64,000 nt of DNA from Coleophoma eucalyptorum (Eukaryota; Ascomycota; Leotiomycetes; Helotiales; Dermateaceae), in contig JALRME010000014.1 in assembly GCA_026120035.1 (NCBI GenBank), positions 682,001-746,000 of the forward strand. Reading direction: 5' to 3'. Made by a program: the position numbers and the translations under genes. This document shows, in pieces, positions 12,105 to 22,115 of this stretch. The notes beneath the pieces are model-generated. The model ran no database searches. It was not told where the DNA came from and worked only from the letters and a program-made list of their open reading frames with translations. Numbering within the stretch: the first letter of the stretch is position 1; each line of letters starts with the position of its first letter.

Positions 12105-12962
12105 ATGTTAGCCAGACACATCAGACCCGTGCGCATTCACTTCAGCTGTACTGCTCCGTATCAATTGGCTGACGCAAGCACAGTTTAACGCCCTGAGCGG
12201 CGCTGCCCGACCCGTCCGAGGTTACTCTACCTACCAGTCTCCCTATGGACCAAAGTACGAATCGCGAACTGCGAATGAGAAGGATGCATGAAGATCTGAC
12301 GGATGCGCAGGTACAATGTCCCATTTAACGTTGCTGGATGGACCGTGAAGGATGCTACCAACCTGTACGTACCGAATTCCCGCGAGTTGGGCCCCGAGAA
12401 GCGCAAGAGAATCAACATGGGAGAAAGCTTGGAGGAAACGAAGGCAGGGGGACTAGACAGAAGGACCAGGCTAATTTATTATCAGTGGCATGACCTTGGC
12501 TGGTTTCGGTGGTGTTGCTGGCTTCTTCGCTCTCTTCTTCTTCTCCGACATCCCACGAGTACGAAAGGATATCCTACAAGTAGGTTCGAGGCATATAAGG
12601 AAGGGGGAATACGATGCTGATACTTGCTACAGAAAGTCCCAGTTGCTGGAGAGTATTTCGTCAAGGAGATCCACCCAGCCGACAACGTACGTTATTTTCT
12701 CTTCGTGTTTCTGTTTGGATTTCAAGCCCTAGATGGATGCTTCGGACTATACTCTGGTCTTGCGTGCAATGTTGGGCCGGATGCGAGGTTTAATAGTCAC
12801 AAACCGAAGCATCCCGACAAAATTGGGTTGATTTCGATGCGCATTTGGAGAGAAGTCTCTCCTTTCAAATCCCGACAACTCCAGATTCCGAGCATCGATT
12901 GAGCAAGAGGCGCTGTCCAGTCCACCAGTTCCAGCTACTAACTTCTTCGATAGCCATTCTAG
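12105..12962 (+). CDS. QCR10: Ubiquinol-cytochrome c reductase subunit 10-like (complex III)
   Basis: This is a small single-pass inner-membrane subunit of mitochondrial complex III. Six exons (12105-12128, 12184-12254, 12311-12364, 12486-12579, 12633-12686, 12954-12962) give 101 aa. A presequence-like start (MLARHIRPFNALSGAARPVR) is followed by YGPKYNVPFNVAGWTVKDA. The TM segment is TLAGFGGVAGFFALFFF, and the tail ends EIHPADNPF. The TM plus the IPRVRKDILQKVPVAGEYF segment follows the layout of yeast Qcr10 (TM, then aromatic/basic segment, KIPLLG, PPEDKPN). The first exon codes 8 residues. The last is only 9 nt (Pro-Phe-stop), after a 267-nt intron with a clear CTAAC branch signal. The family call rests on this alignment from memory. 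Confidence 0.72.
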
Positions 12963-13604
12963 ATACTCGCGAGACGGTGGGCAGGGTTTGTTGTAGAAGG
13001 ACAGCATGCTTGGCAGTGCTAGAGCCAATTGTACCAAAACCTCTGCATAATAGACATTTTTCACAAATCGAGTGTATTCGCCTTGTTGCAGTTCTGTCGC
13101 GCACTTTTGTCCGTATACCGCCCTCTCCTCTACGGTGGAGACACCGATGGAGAGGCTCGCAATGTTGTAGTCTGGACCTGAAATCGGCTGCCTTTCTGGA
13201 AGCTTCTAGTTCGCGAAGGGTGACCAATCCTCAGAGCACCAAAAGTCGCAAGGCTGAATTCAAGCTGTGGCACTTCATTTCTTCTACCACATCCTCCAAC
13301 GTCCTCCGCCATTTCAACCTCCTGTCTGCTGCTGCACTGCCCTTTGGAACCCGGTCCATTCCTTCCTTGCTATTGTCTTATTATTGTGATTGTATTGTTT
13401 CCCCACTGTTCTATTTTCGGCATTTCACATACCCCACCGTGCGAAGCACAAGGCTGAGAATCGCATCGGAAGCTTGACCAGCAGGAACCAAGAGCAACAC
13501 ACCCTTATTTAGGAAGCGACGTGGTAATCTACAAGGCTGAGACAATAGCGAACTGGCCTCACGCCTGCTTATTCCGTACGGCTTCCATCAACTAGCTGCA
13601 CATT
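12963..13604. other. Intergenic between QCR10-like gene and U-box ligase
   Basis: No gene is recognised. An open frame running through the last QCR10 intron into this region is read-through of non-coding sequence. The right part is presumably the promoter of the CHIP-like gene. Confidence 0.4.
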
Positions 13605-14547
13605 ATGGCAGGGGATCAATATCCCCAATCGCCTGCAAAGTCGCTTGAATATAAGAACCAAGGGAACCGGAGCTTCCAGGGCGGCGACTATGTAGCTGCC
13701 GAGGAGCTTTACACAAAAGCGTGCGTTCTCTTAGTTCTATCAAGCACCTGCAGACCCTAGGCTGACGACAGCTCTTGTATAGAATCCAGTACGATACATC
13801 CAACCCTCTCCTCTACACCAATCGTTCCCTCGCCTCTCTCAAACTCTCCCACTACCCGCTCGTAATTAGTGATTGTCAAACCTGTATCTCCCTCTCCCCA
13901 CCGGTTACAACCCTCCTTAAAGCATACTACGGGCTTGCACAAGCACAGCAAAAAACCTCCCAACCGACCGAGGCTTTGAAAGCTGCACTGAAAGCACACG
14001 AACTATGCCTCGACGAGATACGCACGGGTGGAAAAGGCGCGAATAATATTGGGCCTATTACAGAACTGGTACTCAGGTGTAAGAAGGAAAGTTGGGAGCT
14101 AAAAGAGCGGGAACGGGAAGCTCGAGAAGAGGGACTGTTGCAGGATTGTATACGAGGCCTCGAAGCAAGTGGGTTGGAGCGTGGGGTGCTGGAGAGCAAG
14201 ATCGCAGATCTGAGAAAGACTTTCGAGGACGCTGGCCAGAAAGAGGTGAGGAGGAGAGAAGTGCCGGATTGGTGCATTGACGATATTAGTTTTGCGATCA
14301 TGGTTGATCCTGTGGTTGTGAGTGTCTCCTGTCTATTTTCATTCAAGTGACATTATGTTAATCATACGAGTAGACCAAAACAGGACAGTCATACGACCGA
14401 GCTTCTATCATGGAGCACCTCAAGCGCAGCTCTACAGATCCATTAACAAGAGAGCCGCTCAAGTTAGAAGATCTCCGGCCAAACTTGGCTCTGAAGACCG
14501 CCTGTGCTGAATTCTTAGCTGAGAACGGGTGGGCTGTTGATTGGTGA
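13605..14547 (+). CDS. CHIP/STUB1-like TPR and U-box E3 ubiquitin ligase
   Basis: This is a predicted co-chaperone E3 ligase. The TPR clamp binds C-terminal EEVD peptides of Hsp70/Hsp90, and the U-box recruits an E2 to ubiquitinate misfolded clients in the cytosol. Three exons (13605-13720, 13783-14317, 14374-14547) give 274 aa. TPR repeats occupy about residues 12-120 (EYKNQGNRSFQGGDYVAAEE; LLYTNRSLASLKLSHYPLVI). A charged helical linker follows, rich in Glu and Arg, at about 150-190. The U-box runs from about 205 to the end (DDISFAIMVDPVV / TKTGQSYDRASIMEHLKR / DPLTREPLKLEDLRPNLAL). The order and spacing match animal CHIP (about 300 aa). Start ATG 13605 gives the first helix of TPR1 at the expected place. 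Confidence 0.9.
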
Positions 14548-15330
14548 TTGTAAAACAATACAGCTCAGGTATACTAGACGAGTAATACCTGACGGAGTGA
14601 TTTATTCGAGAATTTAGAGGTGGTACGAGAACGGGAAACTATCTATTGGCGCCATATTTTCCCTTCCAGCGATCAAGCGTTGCAGCAGAAGGGAGCAGAG
14701 CGCTTCTCATTTTATGTCCTTACTATCAAAGAGAAGGAAAACTTCTCATCTCCATCAATTTTGAACGCAAATCAGAGAAATAGATAATCGGTTCTCCCCA
14801 TGACTTGATTATCTGGAGTCAAAGCTTAACAAAATAATTATGAACGTTCCGACCCTCAACCTCTAAATCACCAGGCGAATTCACCTCTACCTCCACCACT
14901 TCTACCTCCACCATTTCGACTTCTCTAAAATTGAGCGGTCACCGGGGATCAGCTCCAACAATTGTTTCGACCTAACTTACCATATTCATCATACATCTTC
15001 GAAACCATATGAAGCAGACCAACTTGGACCAGAAGTTCAATATTCCACTTTAAAGACACCCCATGCTCGTTGTTCCTTGATATATGCCTCTGGTCTATTG
15101 CAAAGATCCGCACATCCGTATGACTTGGCACAATCGTCTTAACCGCACATTAATTGCCACTTAACATCTATAGGTAATGCTGGCAAATCGAAACGAGTTT
15201 TTGAGAGTTCATTTATTACTTAGATATCATATGGCTGATTGCCTATGAAAACTAAGGAGACACAGACACTGTATGGTTCATAGCGAGCCTAGAACCACCT
15301 CTCCAGAATTCTAGCACTGAGTAAATGAAA
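14548..15330. other. Intergenic between convergent genes
   Basis: This AT-rich spacer joins the 3' ends of the CHIP-like and UNC93-like genes. It has a short imperfect tandem repeat of a cctccac unit at about 14888-14920. No gene is seen. Confidence 0.4.
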
Positions 15331-17150
15331 CTAAACTGCCATTGTATCTCCTGCTGTGGCGTGCTTCGCTTCTTGATTCGCAATCCGCTCTTTCTCTTTC
15401 TCATGTTCAATAGCCTCGATTGGAACAGCACCGAGTATGACAGCTTTCTCTTCCACCGAAGCCGGAACGATCACATTCGCTTCCGTGAAATAATTCGTCT
15501 CCTTGATATAGAAAGCAATGACATAAAACAAGCTAGCCAGCCCCACAACATAAAGCACAAGTTGTATGATGATCTGGTCACGGTAGCTCACATTCTGCGA
15601 GTCGATCGTAAAGGATATACACATGCCGAAGCTGACCGTGCCCTTGAAGGCTCCGGAGTAGCGGGCACAAAGAACGGGATCATTGGTCAAGGAGCCAAGC
15701 GTCCATTGTACGGCAATCTGGAAGCAGGCGTACACGATTCCAAAAAGCAGATAGAGGATGAATCCAGCGGCAAATGCTGAATCGCTCCAGTCCACTCCAG
15801 GGGAGGTGTTGTTCCGGTTGACATCGTTCTGTATCACCCAGCCAAGGAGACCGCCTGTGGCTGCTAGAGTGATAATGCCCATTGCACCAGCGCCGAGAAG
15901 TCCTTTGGTGCGCCTGGATGCAACTCTTGGGTTGTCCATAATGAGAGCGAGGCAAATCGGGGCCGGGATCATGATGACTTGGAATAAGAGGTTGTTGAGA
16001 GCACGAGTGCGCAGATTGAAGTAGTAAGCTGAGGTTAGAAAGATCAGTATAGGTACAAGAAACTCCAACTAGGTAGGGAATTATTACCATTTATACTACT
16101 GACAACAGCTAAGCACATCTCTCCAACAAACATGGCGGGAAGTAGTATGATGATTTTAGGATCAGTCAAGACTGCCAACACACCTGCAATCTCGTCCTTC
16201 ATCTTTGGCTCTTTGAAGATCGCAATGTGGCGTCCATCGTCTCGGATGACATCCTTGGGATCAACGATCAGAACCATCGTCATAAGAATGGCACTATGAT
16301 ATATTAATAAAGCAAAAAACAAACTCGACGGGGAAATGGCTCGTACAAACACATGATAACAATAAACACAATATAAACAGGTGCAGATACTCCTGACACC
16401 TCTGTCTTGTTGACGTTGACACCAAAGGCAATGAGAGCACCAAACGTGCTTCCCAAAGAGGTGAGAACCCACTGAATGGTGATGTACTGTTCTCAAGTCA
16501 GAGAGAGCTTGCTTTGTCGTAAACAGAATACATAAGCCGCAAACCTTCGCCTTGTCTCGTTCTTCCGCATACGCGAATTGAATGAAGCCAGAACTAGTCC
16601 ACAGAAGCGCTGCGGTGAATCCCAAAAAGGCCCCCGCGAACAGTGGGAATCCTTCATGGCCTACTCGATCATAGTACCACAAGGAGCCGACATAAAAGGG
16701 GTATCCAAGTGCTCCTATGCAGCTATTAAGATTTAGCCGAGCTTCTCTGTACACAAGAAGGACAGGTATCAGTTCAGGCCTTACATAGTGATCTTTGGCT
16801 TAAAGTAATTCAGAAAAGTCCCTGCACACCATCCGAACAGCGTATACCCGCCGTAAAGGATCCTTCCAGGCCATTAGTCTATACTTGAGAATGGAGATTA
16901 AATCAAGATGAGTACACACGAGTTGGTTAGCGAGGCTACATGCTGAGATGAAGGTTGTCCTCCTCCAGCACCGAGACCTGTCAGAGCGAGATAGATGCCC
17001 GGCAAGCAAAACAAGATACTTGGAGAGAAATCTTGTTAGAATTGTATTCAGATCGCTTTTTTTCGATTCACCTCACCATCCCATAATGAAATTCTGATTG
17101 AAGGGTCGGTTGAGCCGAAGCTTTCCCTTTAAGAGCGGCTTTCGAGTCAT
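15331..17150 (-). CDS. UNC93-like major facilitator protein (DUF895 type)
   Basis: A polytopic membrane protein of the fungal UNC93/DUF895 branch of the MFS; transported substrates of this branch are poorly known. The start at 17150 gives MTRKPLLKGKLRLNRPFNQN. Several exons follow, with SILFCLPGIYLALTGLGAGG, ILYGGYTLFGWCAGTFLNYF, GALGYPFYVGSLWYYDRVGH, YITIQWVLTSLGS and a long last exon to 15331 (TRALNNLLFQVIMIPAPICL onward). The typical 12-TM pattern ends in a cytosolic tail rich in Glu, Lys and Ala. Introns are short GT-AG. It is transcribed divergently from the oxygenase gene at 17783, 630 bp away, so the two may share a promoter. Exact internal exon ends were not all checked. Confidence 0.85.
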
Positions 17151-17782
17151 TTTGATGGTTGCTACTTGGATTGATATTTTCCCGAGCTAACTGTAGACTT
17201 GTAGAGAAAATTATGGCCTGAGAAACAGCGGAAAGATTTATTTATACTGACTCCATTTTGATGATACCAAAACAGTGACCTCTTATCTTGGCTTTCCGAT
17301 ATGCCTTGGAGAAGCAAGATAGAAGTAAGCGAGGGGAAACTCCTCGTTTACTATTTGGGATAGCTTCAAAAGTGGGAGTTCGCAGGTGTGAGTGATTGGC
17401 AAGAAGATTGCCTTTTCGAGACGGATCTTATCATCTCCTGCTGCAGCACTGGCGATGTTGCAGTAAGTGTGCCTTGGCCGTTTCTGTTGGGATTTATGAT
17501 ATGCCATTTGCTCGGCGATTCGGTGCCAAAACGGCATCATCACGGTGCATGTACGTCATAGTCAGGCAAACTGATTAAGAACGACGATTGGTAGTGAGTC
17601 TGACTTGACTTGCGATACGGTGCTTCACGCTACGGGAGGAGTCTGGGGGTTCTTTAGTGGCAGTTGGCTGTTTGACAGTGAATAATGATAATATAGAAGA
17701 CCAGCGTGAGATTACAAGAGTTACTCAATATCGGGTATAATTACTAAGAACCAATTCACAGTTCATCTACCACTGTTAAATT
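17151..17782. promoter_or_regulatory. Divergent promoter region, UNC93-like / PhyH-like genes
   Basis: This 632-bp spacer sits between two divergent genes and must hold both promoters. It has scattered CGG triplets (for example cggtgccaaaacgg at about 17521-17534, a direct repeat of CGG) but no clear array. No gene is seen. Confidence 0.4.
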
Positions 17783-18948
17783 ATGGCTATCGAGGTAATC
17801 AGCCAGAGCCAGGCAAGCGGCATACCAAACGATTTGATAGACGACAAAACCAATGTCAATTTTCCTCCTCCGGCAGTTAAGTACGACGATGTTCATATTT
17901 CTTTCGATCGATTACTGGAAGCACATGGGAAAACATGGCCAATCCGCCAACGACTAGCTGTTCCAGAGTTCACAAAAGACACATCTCCAGACGAGGTAGT
18001 CGATGGATTGAAGCGAGTTGGTGGAGTCGTCGTGCGTGGCATTCTGACAAAAGAAGCTATTGACGAGATCGAGAAAGACATGAGACCGCACTTGGAAGCG
18101 GACGTCCCTTGGGACGCAGGCAATAACTTCTTCCCGCCAAGTACACGACGAGCCTTTGGTTTGGTTGGGAAGTCAAACAGAGCTGCAACAGATCTTATTG
18201 GGAACGAACTCTATCAAGAAGTCTGCAACCAATTTCTGACCACGAAGTCATATCCCTGGTATGGGGATCGCAGCATTCTCAATGTCTCCCCTCCGCAAGT
18301 CAACAACACAATTGCCTTCTCGGTACGGCCTGGCAATAGTTTCGATCAGCCTCTCCATCGTGACGACGATATCCACTATACAGATCGGCCAAGAGTTGAT
18401 ACATATCCAGCACAGACGAACTCACGAGAGGCAGGCATTGGCTTCTTCGTTGCTGCAACTAAGTCAACCAAAGCAAACGGAGCTACGCGTTTTATTCCAG
18501 GAAGCCATCTCGAAGCGACTCTTCAGCCCCCGGATGAGGAATCTTCCTATTATGCTGAATTGGAACCAGGAGATGGGTTCATTATGCTCTCGAGCTGTTA
18601 CCATGGTGGAAGTGCCAACCGAACCAAGGATGAAGAGCGCCTGTTGTTCAGCTGCTTCATGACACGAGGTTGGCTGCGACAAGAAGAGAATCAGTACCTT
18701 GCTGTCCCAAAAGAAGTTGCCAAGGCGCTTCCACTTAGGATCCAGAAGCTGATTGGATATGCTATTAGTGAGGTATGTTCACAACGTTCTTTGACGTTCA
18801 AATACTTCAATTTGTTTTAATATCTAACTTGTAAGAATAGCCGATGCTAGGATGGCATGAGTTCAAAGACCCGCGAGTGGTTTTGGATCCAGAAAACGCT
18901 GAACGTGTTGCGCACAACAAGAAGTATTTTGCTTCACAGGAGAAGTGA
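17783..18948 (+). CDS. Phytanoyl-CoA dioxygenase (PhyH)-like Fe(II)/2-oxoglutarate oxygenase
   Basis: A predicted non-haem iron oxygenase of the PhyH family, which in fungi includes specialised-metabolism enzymes such as the endoperoxidase FtmOx1. Two exons (17783-18772 and 18841-18948) give 365 aa. The facial triad is visible: HxD in QPLHRDDDIHY (His about 192, Asp about 194) and the distal His in SCYHGGSANRT (about 274). An Arg 6-12 residues later (about 280 or 286) would hold 2-oxoglutarate. The segment FFVAATKSTKANGATRFIPG matches the core beta-helix. The gene ends 96 bp from the convergent Zn2Cys6 gene. The substrate cannot be deduced. The surrounding TF, transporter and amidase-like genes suggest a shared pathway, which is inference. 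Confidence 0.87.
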
Positions 18949-19044
18949 CTCCATGCATAATTCACAAGCAGCGCAGAGTTATAACTTCTATATTTGCGAA
19001 GTCTCAAAAATAGCATTGTAGTAAGAACAAATTGTTATTCATCG

Positions 19045-21247
19045 TCAGATATTGAATTGATTTGGATACTCCCCCCAGTCCCACGTATAAGAAGCAATCC
19101 CCAACCCTGGTGCATCTAGTGACGGCTCCACTCCAATACCTATTTCACATTCAAAATTTGTATCAAAAACATTTTGCTGCTCAGATGTATCCATATTAAG
19201 CGGCGAGACCTGCAATTGACCGCCGGGACGTTTATCAAATCTGGCGACAAGTTCTTCGTAGAACATAAGCCCTTGGCTGGCCACGGAACTTCTTTTACAA
19301 AGTTTGCGTAGCCATGGGAGGCCTTTTCGTAAATTATTCAAACCTTTTAGGGCCACTGAAGCGTTAGTACTGTTTGATGAACGGGCATGCTGCGCCATAG
19401 CCAAATCGAACTCGTGGATACCAAATCCCCACAAAGACCCAAGTAGACCTTGGCGATCAAGATCTTCACAAATCAGCGAAATTTGAGCAGCTGCAACATC
19501 AGTAATGTCTTGGGACTCTGTGGCTCTGGCTGAAAACCGAAGTAAGGCAGCGTGGTAAGTTATTTGTAAGGTGGCGTTCCATAGCGAGAATCCCCTATAG
19601 GCTTTCGGGGCTCGTAATGTCACTGGTATATTTTCATACCATTGTTGTAATTCTACAAATAATGCAGCTGCTTGCATGTCTTTTTGAGCCTTAGATTTCT
19701 TAAGATGGCGGACTCCACCTGGACGGAGGAGATCCAGCCACTCAGATATGATGAAACAAAGTTTGCACAACTCAATGAAGAAGTTAGTATGTTCCGAAGT
19801 TGGGAGAGAACCGGGCTCGTCAGGCTGGAAGTCTGTTTCATCCAATTCTTCGACATCGCTATCGGCGAGATTACTTTTAGATTATTCACATTAGAGATTT
19901 TTCCACCTATGGAATTTACTTCCAAAATCACTTACATAGCACGCGGTCGGCCCCATCTTATTCAGAAATATTCAGTAAGCAATTTTCAGAGGAGCTCACT
20001 GGCAAGGAGTTTCGACTCACTCAAAGGAGCAAAGAGTCTAATATCGATCAGCTTCAACATTCTGAAACTGAATGATAGGAACTCACATCGTGAACAAATA
20101 AAGACCACCAGATTCGCGTCCACTGTCGACGCATCGACTCATTTGCATGTGCTTTACCCAACGTTCTATGCATTCCTAGTCCCTTGAATAAAATTAACTT
20201 TAAATACAACATTAGAAGTACAAGAGTTCCCACCTGCGCAACTCTTACGGCGGAACCGAGAGAGAGCCACATATTCTGGATTGTGTCATCACAGCTATCT
20301 GATGCAAAAGTGCTGATGAGTAGATGAGACTGGACAAGTGTTAAGCGATCTTGCTCAAATCGATTCTCAATCAAGGCTTTTGCTCTGGTGTATAGTTTCC
20401 AAGAGACTTCCTCCGGCGCTGAGTTCAGTCCAGGGTTCTCAAACGCGGTTGAGCCGGAAAGAAGTATACTCTGGACCAGGAGAAGTGAAATGTTGGATGC
20501 ATCTGTCGATATCGAGTAGTAGGTTTTGAGAAAGCTGGAGCGATCAATGATTGGTAGTGTAGGGTGCACGCGATCGAAAAAAGCCAGGACAAAGCTGTCT
20601 GATATTTCTGGACTAGGAAGTATAAATGACCCATGAAGGTCAAGGACTGCTCTTTCGGATGAGCTGGCGTTTCGGGGAATGCCTCCTTGGGTTCGTTCAA
20701 CAAATGGCGCATCTCGATAGTGGTAGATATCTTCTTCAAACCCACGACCGAACTCGTTTGCAAGTATTCGAGTTATTGAAGTGTAATTATCATTAAATGT
20801 GACCTGATAGTCATTGATTGCTCCAGAAGAGAAGTCTTGCGAAAGAAAGTCGACCAAAATTGAACTCTGCTTCGAGATGTCCCCAAAACCTGGAACCTTA
20901 AGCTTTCTTGGAGTATCTCCAGTTCCCAGAGAGCTAAACAGAATAGCGACTTCATCCAAAGATGTCGACGGGCTAGAGCTTTCTATATGCCCAACGTGAT
21001 CTGGTCTACGAGAAGGTTGATTAAGTTAGCTCGGTGCAACGAAGACAATACCTGTTTCTTACGCAACGGTAGATATGGCCTCAACAGCTCGGATTACACG
21101 CCTTCTACGGGTTAATCGATCACAGGATATATTGGAAGCCGTGCAACGAGTACAAGGAGGCTTTCCACGAAACATCAAATCACACTTTATCTTCCGGACA
21201 TGGCAGCTTGCGCAGGCTTGGGTTGATTTTGCCCCAGCTGTATGCAA
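19045..21247 (-). CDS. Zn2Cys6 binuclear-cluster transcription factor with fungal-specific TF domain
   Basis: A predicted nuclear activator. The first exon (21247 down to about 21066) carries the zinc cluster ACASCHVRKIKC-x9-CTRCTASNISC, then a basic stretch (RLTRRRRVIR). The regulatory middle domain includes FILPSPEISDSFVLAFFDRV, HPTLPIIDRSSF and a segment with EEVSWKLYTRAKALIENRF. Later parts read LGMHRTLGKAHANESMRRQW and IWWSLFVHD. Continuity to the last exon (19873-19045, starting ADSDVEELDETDF) needs two tiny exons: 17 nt at 20021-20037 and 21 nt at 19936-19956. Together they give HDTLCSFEWGRPRAI, the conserved WGRPRA-type motif of this domain. The gene lies beside, and is divergent from, the dimethylformamidase homologue. 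That makes local regulation plausible but unproven. Confidence 0.88.
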
Positions 21248-22115
21248 AGTCAGATGCGCTTGAGTATTTGATAGGGATTCTAGTTTCTCCCACCTGTGCG
21301 ATTACCACCATTGCGAGAACTTGACATCTTACATTTCCCTTTTTCGTATTTGCTAAAGCTGTTCTCAGTCTTCCGGAGCGACCGGCTCTATCGGCAAAAA
21401 CTTCAGCTACAAAATAAGGCGTGATCTCCTGATTAAAATTCAGGAGAGCTAAAACGTGGTATTCCACTAGCATTTGCTTCGCAAGATTAACTGATAAGGC
21501 GGCCAAGCAGTCTATCTTGCGGGGTTGCCACAATAGTGGGATATATATTCGAATGCTATTGATATAATAGCCACCAGAACTCGTTATTACTGTACCAGCC
21601 TGTTCAGGTGCACTTGATATATGTCTGTTATATTAGCTGTTTATGTTGTGAAGGAGTCGCAGAATTAACTTTAGAGATATTTTGAGGAAGAGATTGCACC
21701 GATCTTCTACCAACGGGGGTTTTCCTGGGCACGTATCAGACCATGCTTATTTTGCTCGATAAGCCGTTTCTGCTTCGCCTCTCACATCCTCCCAATTTTC
21801 TCCATATTCTCCTAGATCTTGTTTCCCTTCAAAAATGGGGCCCACTCGTTGATAGGAACTGCGACTCCACACTCTAGCCTTATCATCACTTTGTATTGTG
21901 TTCCGCGTCGGCCTTTACACGGCGTTATGTACTGTTTCGTTATCTCGTTTCTCTTAAGCTGTGACTTTGTGGTTTAATCGTCACCACTAAAGTCTTTCTT
22001 CTCTTATCTAGTAAAAGTAATACAGCATTGTTCTGGCTGAATAAAATTGTTTGATATTTATTTGCAAGATAGAAGGCTTGATTGATCAATTTCCAACGTT
22101 CTTTCAGAATTAGCA
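21248..22115. promoter_or_regulatory. Divergent promoter region, Zn2Cys6 factor / DMFase homologue
   Basis: This 868-bp spacer separates two divergent genes and presumably drives both. One CGG-N5-CCG inverted repeat is present at 21374-21384, a spacing used by some Zn2Cys6 dimers. A single occurrence is weak evidence. No coding gene is supported. Confidence 0.35.

Noticed and set aside
12845..13477. Plus-strand open frame of 210 codons
   Set aside because: Overlaps the last intron and terminal exon of the QCR10-like gene in another frame; composition is not protein-like.
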